Shown in pieces: positions 10,059 through 17,521 of a DNA stretch of 64,000 bases. The position numbers were made by a program, and so were the translations under genes. Numbering within the stretch: the stretch's first letter is position 1; the number at the start of each line of letters is the position of its first letter. Source of the DNA: Saprospiraceae bacterium. GTDB lineage: Bacteria; Bacteroidota; Bacteroidia; Chitinophagales; Saprospiraceae. The notes beneath the pieces were generated by a model. It worked only from the letters and a program-made list of their open reading frames with translations. It was not told the origin of the DNA and ran no database searches. Location of the stretch: contig JALHRR010000002.1 in assembly GCA_022841345.1 (NCBI GenBank), positions 62,001-126,000 of the forward strand, written 5' to 3'.

Positions 10059-10115
10059 ACCCCGGGTAATCTGAAATTGCATATTCAAAAATTGCCATTT
10101 CAGATTACCCGGGGT
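10059..10115. repeat. Near-perfect 19-bp inverted repeat
   Basis: Arms 10059-10077 and 10097-10115 (CCCCGGGTAATCTGAAAT and its complement, plus one outer A/T pair) match perfectly around a 19-base centre. It sits 13 bases beyond the stop of the minus-strand gene at 10128 but has no T run on either strand, so it is not a canonical terminator. Read on the minus strand it is preceded by GGGCATCACC, the same word that precedes hairpins in the chain family. Confidence 0.8.
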
Positions 10116-10127
10116 GATGCCCAAATC

Positions 10128-10715
10128 TTATTTCTTTTTCCAGATTTTGTAAAGGTCTTCCTGAGAGGGCAAATTCGCGGGTACTTCTCTGAGGGGCTCA
10201 CAAGGTTCCCAGTTTTGGTTCATTTCAGTGGGCAGTTGCTGGTATAGTTCTGTTCCGGCAGTTTTCCATGCGAGCATTTCATCGCTGACCTGGCGCAGAA
10301 TCTTATAAGGATTACCGGCTACCAAACTTCGGGCGGGTATGCGTGATTGTGCTCTAATAAATGTAAGAGCGCCAATGATACATTCATCCTCAATAATCGC
10401 CTCATCCATTATGACTGCGTTCATACCTATGAGACAATTTCTGCCGATTATAGCCCCGTGAATAATGGCTCCATGGCCTATATGTGCTGATTCGTGAAGT
10501 CTGACTGTGATGCCGGGGAACATATGGATGGTGCAATTTTCCTGCACATTGCAGCCGTCTTCGATCACAATACCGCCCCAATCTCCCCGAATGGCTGCTC
10601 CTGGTCCGATGTACACATTCTTTCCGATGATGACATTGCCTGTCACAGCGGCTTGTGGGTGAATAAAGGCTGATTCATGTACTACAGGAATGAATGGGCC
10701 AAACTTATAAATCAT
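10128..10715 (-). CDS. PaaY/CaiE-type gamma-carbonic-anhydrase-like hexapeptide protein
   Basis: This 195-aa protein is a left-handed beta-helix enzyme. Repeated hexapeptide units ([LIV]-G-x4) run from about residue 20 to 135 (VIIGKNVYIGPGAAIRGDWG, HIGHGAIIHGAIIG). It ends in a C-terminal helix with VAGNPYKILR. Gamma-carbonic-anhydrase-type metal-ligand histidines are suggested by the IHM, HIGHG and IIHG positions. The PaaY and CaiE subfamily includes thioesterases and putative carbonic anhydrases; the substrate here is unknown. It stands alone between repeat blocks and is divergent from the next gene, with a 109-bp shared upstream region. Confidence 0.85.
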   Translation of the reverse strand: MIYKFGPFIPVVHESAFIHPQAAVTGNVIIGKNVYIGPGAAIRGDWGGIVIEDGCNVQENCTIHMFPGITVRLHESAHIGHGAIIHGAIIGRNCLIGMNAVIMDEAIIEDECIIGALTFIRAQSRIPARSLVAGNPYKILRQVSDEMLAWKTAGTELYQQLPTEMNQNWEPCEPLREVPANLPSQEDLYKIWKKK

Positions 10716-10824
10716 GTGAAATCTCTTTTTATTGTTAAAATCCGAACCTGTTACCCAACATAAGAAGAAGTGCCGGCGTATGTAAATGTATAGACTTGAT
10801 TATTAAAACCATAAAAAAACTCAT

Positions 10825-12522
10825 ATGAAACGATTTACACTTTTTTTATTTTTCTGTCTGATGGCACAGTTGTCATTAATGGCAGCTAATCTGGTGGTTG
10901 CCGGCAATTTGTCGGACCAGGATGGAAATCCGGCAGTTGGTGCCGCTATCGAAATACAAATTTTGACCGGAAATAATGTACAACAATTACATCTTGTGAA
11001 TACTGATGATCAGGGAGCATTTTCTCTGGAGACCAATATTGCATATGATGCTCCGGGTATCTGGGTAAATGTCAGTTTTATAAATTGCAATGGTGAAAAG
11101 AAAACTGTATTTCAAAGACCACAGCCCAACAGCAATTCCAATGTATTATTTTTCAAACTGATTTTCTGCGAATCAAGTCAGGACAGGTGTAAGGTGCAGG
11201 TGAAGCTTTCGCGGGATTCTTCTGATGCAGCTTTTCTGCATGCAGTTGCAAGCGGAAGCGCCCCATTTACCTATCTCTGGTCAAGCGGAGAAACGTCAGA
11301 GACTATTCCTTTCCCTGGTCCCGGAAGACATTGTGTGACCGTTACTGACAGTAAGGATTGCACCGCAGAAGCTTGCTTTATGCAGAATTCGAATGGTTGC
11401 AAGGTCAATATTATAGTAAAAAGAGGAAACGTAGGAACTCAGTTAACCGCAATAAGTGCTCCCAATGTGGGTGGATCATATGTGTGGAGTACAGGCGATA
11501 CTACCAGATCCATTATTGTTTTGAGACCAGGAAACTACTGCGTCACAGTAACATTTCCCAATGGATGTATAGCTTCCGCATGTACACTGAACCCTGAGCC
11601 ACCTCATGAATGTATACAGGCAACACTGGGAGTGGAATATGACAGTATTCCTTCCGCTACCCTCACAGTGATTCACGATGATTCCCTGGATTACAATTAT
11701 ATTTGGAACACAGGAGAAACTACGCAGTCGATCAGTGTTACACAGGCTGGATTATATAAAGTACTTGTCATGGATCCTGATCAAAGGACCTGCAGAAAAG
11801 TCTTGTTCACTTTCATAACTTTTGACAAATGTGAGGCGAGAATTGTTGCCCACCGTAACAATGCAGGATTTGTACTAAGAGTTATTCCATTCCCGCCAAA
11901 TTCACAGGTAATCTCTTACCTATGGAATACCGGGCAGGCAAGTGCAAGCATACAGGTGCCCAATCTGGATGAAGAATATTGTGTCACCATTGAATTTGGA
12001 AATTGCACAGCTGAGGCATGTATTGGAGGACCAAATGGCGGTGTGCAGGGTGATATCAAGGTTGTCAGAACCTTACAAACAGACCGTAGTCTCAGCTTAA
12101 AAATTAGAAATGCAGGAGATATTATTGAGTCATTCTGGATGGAAGGAATGGATCATGAATTGTTGGTAAACGAGCCGGGAACTTATACAGCTATAGGAAT
12201 AGATTCAAAAGGATCAACTATTTTAATGTCTGTAGTAATTGAAAGCAGTGAATTTTATGCTTCAAATGCAAAAAATGATATTGTAGTATTTCCAACGATT
12301 GTGAGTGGAGAATTAAATATTCGCTGGCCTGAAGATATTGAGAATGGTACTGTTGTTCAGGTATATAATATGAATGGTCAGGTAGTTCATCAGTTTCTGC
12401 TAAACGAGCAGCACAGTGCAAGTTCTGAAATGTGGAATACAAATGGCTTACCTTCAGGATTATATATCATGAATGCTACGAATGCGGGGCAATACATAAG
12501 TGCAAGATTCATTAAAAAATAA
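10825..12522 (+). CDS. T9SS-secreted protein with four W-[SN]-[ST]-G repeats
   Basis: This is an exported protein of 565 aa. A signal peptide covers residues 1-20 and a CarboxypepD_reg/Ig-like region covers about 23-115. Four short repeats follow, with cores YLWSSGETSETI, YVWSTGDTTRSI, YIWNTGETTQSI and YLWNTGQASASI. Most are followed by a G-x-Y/H-C-V-T-V strand and a Cys pair, resembling PKD/SprB-type repeats of Bacteroidota adhesins. The C-terminal ~85 residues form a type A T9SS sorting domain (FPTIVSGELNI, VYNMNGQVV, LPSGLYIM). It lies 113 bases upstream of an ECF sigma gene on the same strand. A similar repeat occurs in the lipoprotein at 19071, so it may belong to the sigma cassette functionally. 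Its role is unknown. Confidence 0.85.
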   Translation: MKRFTLFLFFCLMAQLSLMAANLVVAGNLSDQDGNPAVGAAIEIQILTGNNVQQLHLVNTDDQGAFSLETNIAYDAPGIWVNVSFINCNGEKKTVFQRPQPNSNSNVLFFKLIFCESSQDRCKVQVKLSRDSSDAAFLHAVASGSAPFTYLWSSGETSETIPFPGPGRHCVTVTDSKDCTAEACFMQNSNGCKVNIIVKRGNVGTQLTAISAPNVGGSYVWSTGDTTRSIIVLRPGNYCVTVTFPNGCIASACTLNPEPPHECIQATLGVEYDSIPSATLTVIHDDSLDYNYIWNTGETTQSISVTQAGLYKVLVMDPDQRTCRKVLFTFITFDKCEARIVAHRNNAGFVLRVIPFPPNSQVISYLWNTGQASASIQVPNLDEEYCVTIEFGNCTAEACIGGPNGGVQGDIKVVRTLQTDRSLSLKIRNAGDIIESFWMEGMDHELLVNEPGTYTAIGIDSKGSTILMSVVIESSEFYASNAKNDIVVFPTIVSGELNIRWPEDIENGTVVQVYNMNGQVVHQFLLNEQHSASSEMWNTNGLPSGLYIMNATNAGQYISARFIKK

Positions 12523-12531
12523 TAGATTTAG

Positions 12532-12619
12532 ACATACTTTGGAAATGAGGGTTTGGGATTTAACAGATTCTGGCCTTCATTTTCAAAGGGTGTCACATTT
12601 CAGAAAGAGGAAAGTATGT
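12532..12619 (+). promoter_or_regulatory. Inverted repeat in the leader of the first sigma gene
   Basis: ACATACTTT (12532-12540) pairs with AAAGTATGT (12611-12619), the second arm ending 16 bases before the sigma start. The right arm, GGAAAGTATGTAG, resembles GGAAAGTAGGTATAG in front of the second sigma gene, so it may be a shared control element. Confidence 0.4.
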
Positions 12620-12635
12620 AGTTCAGAATTACGAT

Positions 12636-13202
12636 ATGGATATAGATTCCCATTTAATTGCCAAATGTATCAATGCCGAAAGGAAGGCACAGCAAGCTTT
12701 GTTTGAGGCTTGCTTCCCTTTTTTGATGAGAACATGCAGGATATATAGTCGCGATGATCAGGAAGCTATGTCACATTTGAACGAGGGATTTTACAAAATA
12801 TTAAAGGGTTTACCCAGTTGGAAACAGCATATGCCGTTTGAAAATTGGGCTAAGAGAATCATGCTGAATGCCATCATTGATAATTTCAGAAGACAAAAAT
12901 TCTACAGGCAGCAGCAACAAATGAGCCCTGAGGATATCAAATCTCTGGAGCAAAAAGTGAGTGTATTTCAGGTGGATGATCCGGCAGTGGATGCAGAAGA
13001 AATATTACACTGGTTGAGAGATTTGCCCGTACTGACATCACAGATTTTTGGATTATATGCGCTCGAAGGATATTCTTATGAAGAAATCAGTAATTGGCTG
13101 GAAATGAAGCAAGTGACGGTTCGCTGGCATGTGTGGGAAGCCAGGAAAAAACTGGCAGCGAGATTTGAAAAAGTCATTAAAAGCCATCAAAAAAACTTAT
13201 GA
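12636..13202 (+). CDS. ECF-type RNA polymerase sigma factor (cassette 1)
   Basis: This 188-aa sigma factor has a region 2 (about residues 30-95) with FENWAKRIMLNAIIDNFRRQ, the typical -10 recognition helix of the family. Region 4 (about 125-180) has LPVLTSQIFGLYALEGYSYE, then EEISNWLEM and a VRWHVWEARKKL recognition helix. It overlaps the next gene by ATGA (13199-13202), so the next protein is translationally coupled and is the likely anti-sigma factor. A full paralogous cassette begins at 16949. Target promoters are not known; the T9SS gene upstream and its own operon are reasonable candidates. Confidence 0.92.
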   Translation: MDIDSHLIAKCINAERKAQQALFEACFPFLMRTCRIYSRDDQEAMSHLNEGFYKILKGLPSWKQHMPFENWAKRIMLNAIIDNFRRQKFYRQQQQMSPEDIKSLEQKVSVFQVDDPAVDAEEILHWLRDLPVLTSQIFGLYALEGYSYEEISNWLEMKQVTVRWHVWEARKKLAARFEKVIKSHQKNL

Positions 13203-14542
13203 TGAAATCTATTGATAAAAAAGTGCAGGATTCAATGAACCAACTGGATCATCCATATAGCTCTGCTTACTGGTACAATGCATTGTCGCACATTAAGAAT
13301 AGGGAAAAGAGGCGAAGAAGGTTAATCGGATTTTGGTGGATAATGGCAGGGATGATAATCATTTCTGCAGTGAGTTGGATATGGTTGACTTCTTCCGGAA
13401 ATAAGGAAAAACTTCACAATTCCTCTACCCGGGATGTGGCTGGACCCGGCCAGTCTGAACTTCCTTTTGATAGAGAAAAAAATATTGAAACCATTGAAAA
13501 TGGATCTGATCATAATGAAAAAGCCATAGCAGCTAATGGAAATTTCATAGGGGCTCAAATAAGTCAGAGTCCTTCAAAATCCGGAATGAAAGCTTCAGGT
13601 GATAGGCAGGATAATGATCTAATAGGAGAAAATTCATTGGACAATGCTGCATTAACAGAAAAAAAGCTTGCAGTGCCTGATGAGGATGAAGAAAGCACGG
13701 AGCAAATAATAGGGCAGGGTCAGGAAATGTTATCCCCTGAATTCGTGGGGGAATTGAATCAGGAGGGGCAAATTGCTTTTATTCCTGGCTTACCATTAAA
13801 TCCGATAGAACGTGAATTCATTTGGCTGATTGAATTGCCGGTATTTGAGCCTGATATAGCTATTCAACCAATCCTATGGAATTTAAATATTCTGACTGAA
13901 TTAAGTGTGCTCACAAATGTTCCGGGAAGGAGTAAAGAAAAAGCTATTCTGGGAGGGCAAGCAGCTGTGGGTGCAAGATGGACTGCAAGTAATGGTTTTT
14001 TCACAGGAATATCTGGGGGATATGCAATGAGAACGGGTACTTTTGGAAATATGCTGGATCACCCGACTCCTGAATACGTTTTTGAGAAGAAAGAAGAAGG
14101 ATTCCGACTGATACCGACAACTTTGTCTTATGCCATTTCACAAATTTATACAGGATGGGAGAGGGGAAAATGGAGTGGAAGGATAGGATTACAGCCTATG
14201 TATCTTATTGGTGCGACAGGAGTGCTCCATCAGTATAGCACTGAGGTTTCTGCGGAAGATCCGGGTGTCATTATTTCGAGAGTATCAAAAGTTTCAGAGG
14301 GACTAATCAGCGCGCCTTCATTCAGGAACTGGGCATTTGAACTGCAGGCAGGATTGGAGTTTAATATTTCTGAAAGATGGCGGGTCATAGGTCAGTTTGC
14401 TTATACGCCAGGAGGTCTGACTTATCCTTTAGTTGAGCATAAATATGATCCGATTGAAGGAAGATATGATAGTATTGCCGGTGAGTCGGTATTAAAAGAA
14501 CAGTTTCTTCACATCCAATTAGGAATACAATACAAATGGTGA
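13199..14542 (+). CDS. Putative dual-membrane anti-sigma factor with C-terminal barrel-like domain (cassette 1)
   Basis: This 447-aa protein has a ~40-residue basic N-terminus expected in the cytoplasm (with SSAYWYNALSHI), one transmembrane helix at about 42-63, and a low-complexity acidic segment at about 65-200. The C-terminal region (about 235-447) has alternating hydrophobic/aromatic strands that end in a terminal Trp, as in outer-membrane barrels. This order matches the Dma proteins of Bacteroides, which bind a sigma factor inside the cell and span both membranes. Strong similarity to the barrel part of the gene at 17514 is visible (GFRLIPTTLSYA against GFLLVPSSATYM). It overlaps the sigma gene by 4 bases. 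Function as an anti-sigma factor is inferred from position and layout. Confidence 0.7.
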   Translation: MMKSIDKKVQDSMNQLDHPYSSAYWYNALSHIKNREKRRRRLIGFWWIMAGMIIISAVSWIWLTSSGNKEKLHNSSTRDVAGPGQSELPFDREKNIETIENGSDHNEKAIAANGNFIGAQISQSPSKSGMKASGDRQDNDLIGENSLDNAALTEKKLAVPDEDEESTEQIIGQGQEMLSPEFVGELNQEGQIAFIPGLPLNPIEREFIWLIELPVFEPDIAIQPILWNLNILTELSVLTNVPGRSKEKAILGGQAAVGARWTASNGFFTGISGGYAMRTGTFGNMLDHPTPEYVFEKKEEGFRLIPTTLSYAISQIYTGWERGKWSGRIGLQPMYLIGATGVLHQYSTEVSAEDPGVIISRVSKVSEGLISAPSFRNWAFELQAGLEFNISERWRVIGQFAYTPGGLTYPLVEHKYDPIEGRYDSIAGESVLKEQFLHIQLGIQYKW

Positions 14543-15648
14543 TGAAAAATGTACATTTGAAATTATTAGGGATGCTGGTATTGCTGGCATGGTCCTCATG
14601 TGAAAAGGTTGAGATTCCGGATTCAACTTATACAGGAATACCATTTGGTATTAGTGGTAAAGCAGGAGCTGAAGACCTGAAATTGGGAATAGACCAGGCT
14701 GGAATAAAGTTGCATACAGGGGTAGAATTTGTGGAAGATGCACTCTGGGAGTTTTCCGGTAGACTGGAATCTTCAGGACCTGACGGTCGTTTTCTTTCAA
14801 TTCAGCTCAGAAATAGAATAGAAGGAAGAGATTCTATCATTCATTGGGAACCTTACATTCTGGATTCATTGACATATATGCAGGAAGGAGGAATTACAAG
14901 AGTATTGCATGAATTGCGTGTTAGTGCCCAAAATTCTGAAAATTTGGTAATTCAAGCCATTCAGGCAGGAGATCAGAGAAGAGAGGGAACTCAGAATCAA
15001 ACAACCTTCCTGATGCCAAACGGTTCAAATGTGCCTGTTTGTATTGAATATGGCAACGGTTTGCTCAGTGGTAAATTTTGCAGCGAAATAAGTCCCCAGC
15101 CAAAGATACAGGTATCCTTTCCGAATTGGATAGTGTTATCGAATAACCAGCAATCTGCCAGATTGGCTGCCAGATTGTCCAATGCTGCAATGATAGAAAC
15201 ATACAATTGGGGGAATGGGGATCAAAATACAGAGCATTTAAGTGCGAGTACACCGGGAATCTATGAGATTAAAATGACCGACATTCATCAAAGGAAGTTT
15301 TCACATGCCAAGAAACTCCTGTACGACAATGCAAACGGATTTTCGACTTATGGAAACAGCTTCCAATTTAAATCTGAATGGCTTTCCACTGTGCCGGTCA
15401 TTGATAAAAAACAGTTAAGATCTGTAAATATTACATACAGAGACAGATCCGGCATAATTTACAGATCAAACAGAGGGCCACAGGGGCTCAACAGATTCTC
15501 TATTGAAGAAATAAAGGAATATGAAAGGGATGGGCGGGGAAGACCTACTCTTGCTATTAAAGTAAGATTTACGGCCAGATTATTCAGCCAATCAGATTCT
15601 ATTCTTTTGGAGAATTGTCATGGTTGGTTTGCGGTTGGATTGCCATGA
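14542..15648 (+). CDS. Lipoprotein of the sigma cassette (cassette 1)
   Basis: The 368-aa protein begins with a lipoprotein signal ending in the lipobox LAWSSC (C20). It continues with the motif PDSxxxGIPFGxxG, shared with the paralogue at 19071. Later common features are a V/F-C-xEY...G-K-F-C pair near the middle and a small YNWGNGDQNTE segment resembling the W-G repeat of the secreted protein at 10825. I chose the ATG at 14542, whose first base is the last base of the preceding stop codon (TGATG); an ATG six bases upstream is possible. No known domain is recognised. It is probably an envelope partner of the barrel protein. Confidence 0.75.
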   Translation: MKNVHLKLLGMLVLLAWSSCEKVEIPDSTYTGIPFGISGKAGAEDLKLGIDQAGIKLHTGVEFVEDALWEFSGRLESSGPDGRFLSIQLRNRIEGRDSIIHWEPYILDSLTYMQEGGITRVLHELRVSAQNSENLVIQAIQAGDQRREGTQNQTTFLMPNGSNVPVCIEYGNGLLSGKFCSEISPQPKIQVSFPNWIVLSNNQQSARLAARLSNAAMIETYNWGNGDQNTEHLSASTPGIYEIKMTDIHQRKFSHAKKLLYDNANGFSTYGNSFQFKSEWLSTVPVIDKKQLRSVNITYRDRSGIIYRSNRGPQGLNRFSIEEIKEYERDGRGRPTLAIKVRFTARLFSQSDSILLENCHGWFAVGLP

Positions 15649-15690
15649 TGAGTTATGAGTTATGAGTTATGAGTTATGAATTATGAGTTG
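15649..15690. repeat. GAGTTATGAG tandem repeat
   Basis: Five near-identical GAGTTATGA units directly follow the lipoprotein stop and run into AACAG words. The same unit occurs at 4215-4256 and 20221-20240. Confidence 0.8.
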
Positions 15691-15771
15691 AACAGTTAAC
15701 AGCCGAACAGCCGGCGAGAAGGTGCTCTTTTTACCTCAAAACCCTCCACTCAATCGCATGCTCCGCTTGCT

Positions 15772-15918
15772 CATCACCTTTTTTCCATTGAGGCGAAGCT
15801 GAAAATGGAAAAAAGACATCACTTTTTCATGGCTTGTCCCCTGAAAAAACACCTGTGGTGGATGAGCGCAGCGAATCACTTCATCACCTTTCAAACCATA
15901 GGTGCGGAAAGACATCAC
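15772..15918. repeat. Hairpin chain (CATCAC family)
   Basis: CATCACC is followed by a TTTTTTCCATT...AATGGAAAAAA hairpin with GGCGAAGC in the loop. GACATCAC is followed by TTTTTCA...CTGAAAAA with GGCTTGTCCC in the loop. A degenerate stretch and a last CATCACC-TTTC...GAAA-GACATCAC unit come after. A leader with CTCCGCTTGCTCATCACC precedes the chain, like the leaders at 44.5 and 45.4 kb. Confidence 0.8.
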
Positions 15919-16402
15919 TTCGCTTCGTCTGCAGTTCCAAAAATAGCTGCTAATGCTGGGTATCGCTAAGCCGTGGTCACCGCGCTGCGATTATGGCTCA
16001 TTTTGAGTTGCTGCGAACGCACGGCTGTGACCCGCTCTGAACAAAACATGCCATGCAGCGGCAGTGCCAGGACGGATCATCAACCATTAATTATTTTAAC
16101 TTTTTTTTGCCTGATACAAACGACTGAGTACTATTCTTTCGTGATATAGGTGAACAAGAAGAAAATGGGTGTCGAAGGACAGTATGTGAATGCACAATTA
16201 ATTGAACTTTAGATATATAAGCCTGTTTTTTTAAATTGAATTATTGCTTTTTCTAAAAGTGATCACTTTGATTATAATTAGAAATTTACTCTGATTGAAT
16301 AATTTCCACTAATAGAGGAGTCAGGATGTTTAAGCCAAGAACATTCAGAAAGAAAAAATATCTCCATTGAGAGGTATTTAGAAGAGTAGAGATTGGGGTT
16401 AT
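15919..16402. other. Gene-free stretch between the two sigma cassettes, first part
   Basis: No reading frame with gene character was seen on either strand. The first 160 bases are mixed, GC-richer sequence (to about 16080); the rest is A/T-rich without recognised repeats. No transposase remnant could be recognised. Confidence 0.5.
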
Positions 16403-16498
16403 GAACCGGAGATTACTTTTCGTTTCCGACACATTTGGCTTTGGATCGGAGCTTGTTTCAACGGGCAGGTAGAAAAGTAATTCCGGTTCTTTTTATTT
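16403..16498 (+). ncRNA. Possible small structured RNA or terminator hairpin
   Basis: GAACCGGAGATTACTTTTC (16403-16421) pairs with GAAAAGTAATTCCGGTTC (16472-16489), leaving one bulged G, around a ~50-base internal loop. The right arm runs into TTTTTATTT. This is the form of a long hairpin with a terminator-like end. No gene precedes it closely on the plus strand, so it may be the 3' end of a small RNA. Only the structure is seen; transcription is inferred. Confidence 0.4.
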
Positions 16499-16861
16499 GG
16501 AGTAGTTTTGCAGTGATTTCATACAATATTGTTCAGATTGGCATGGGAGCATAAAGTTGTTCTTTTTTTTTGAAAAGTAAAAGAGATAGGTATGAAAGAA
16601 TACCACGAAAACCGGATGATTGGCGGATAATACTATTCGATTGAATGTTGATGGTTTGAAAGTAGTGGTTAGTTTCTATGTTGCTGTCAGGTCAAAATTA
16701 CTCTGAGGTAATGGATCGGATACAATGTAGAATTTCGGAAGAAGAGTAGCAGAATGAAATGATTCATTTATTTTAATCCTGCTGAAAAGGGAATTGATAC
16801 ATGCAAATTGGCTGTTCATCAGATTTTGTATTGAAATCGTAACCGCTCTTCGCAACTTTGC

Positions 16862-16942
16862 ATCTATACTTCCGAACCCAGTTTTGGAAAGTAGGTATAG
16901 ATCAAATTATTTCACTAAAAAATCGCCTTAAAGCCAGAGGCG
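16862..16942 (+). promoter_or_regulatory. Leader hairpins before the second sigma gene
   Basis: ATCTATAC (16862-16869) pairs with GTATAGAT (16895-16902). A second small stem, CGCCT/AGGCG (16924-16942), ends 6 bases before the ATG. The first hairpin shares GGAAAGTA-x-GTA with the leader of the first sigma gene. Confidence 0.4.
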
Positions 16943-16948
16943 CAGACT

Positions 16949-17521
16949 ATGATCATTATAGACCCAACAATCATAGAAGGATGTATCCGGGGTGAACGTC
17001 GAGCTCAGCATACACTTTATCAGGCATGTTACGTGCCTCTGATGAAGGTATGTCGACAGTACACTACGGATGATCAGGAAGCAGCAGCATACCTTAATGA
17101 AGGCTTTTTAAAAGTCTTTACACATTTGGAAAAATGGAAAGGTGAGGGTGCTTTTTATGCATGGGCCAAAAGAATTGTCATCAATACTATTATTGATGGA
17201 TTCAGAAAGTCCAGGAAATATAAAGAGATGGTTCATTTGAAAGAAGATCAGGATATGAAAGCGTTTGATGTAAGAGTAGATCTCAACTGGGCAGATCAGC
17301 GTATGGATGCTGAGTCCTTGTTGGTGGTCGTGAGAAGACTTCCGGAAATGTCAGCCAAGGTATTCAATTTGTTTGCCTCGGAGGGTATGGAGTATCGCGA
17401 GATAGGCGAGTTACTTGGCATACATGAAAATACTGCCAAATGGCACGTATTTCAGGCTCGTAAGAAATTAAAAGAATGGATTCACCCATCAACAATAAAA
17501 CAGGAGGTCACTAATGGATAA
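16949..17521 (+). CDS. ECF-type RNA polymerase sigma factor (cassette 2)
   Basis: This 190-aa sigma factor is clearly paralogous to the one at 12636: both open with an IAKC/IEGCI-x-GERKAQ-like segment and share the DDQEAxxxLNEGF block. Region 2 contains FYAWAKRIVINTIIDGFRK. Region 4 contains LPEMSAKVFNLFASEGMEYR, then EIGELLGI and TAKWHVFQARKKL. The stop overlaps the start of the next gene by 8 bases, and an unusually good Shine-Dalgarno sequence (CAGGAGGTCA, about 17501-17510) inside the end of this gene should drive that next gene. Target promoters are unknown. Confidence 0.93.
   Translation: MIIIDPTIIEGCIRGERRAQHTLYQACYVPLMKVCRQYTTDDQEAAAYLNEGFLKVFTHLEKWKGEGAFYAWAKRIVINTIIDGFRKSRKYKEMVHLKEDQDMKAFDVRVDLNWADQRMDAESLLVVVRRLPEMSAKVFNLFASEGMEYREIGELLGIHENTAKWHVFQARKKLKEWIHPSTIKQEVTNG

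Noticed and set aside
9823-10247. Open frames of 67-114 codons on both strands over the repeat block before the hexapeptide-protein gene
   Set aside because: They lie across hairpin elements and the 19-bp inverted repeat, overlap each other, and code for no recognisable sequence.
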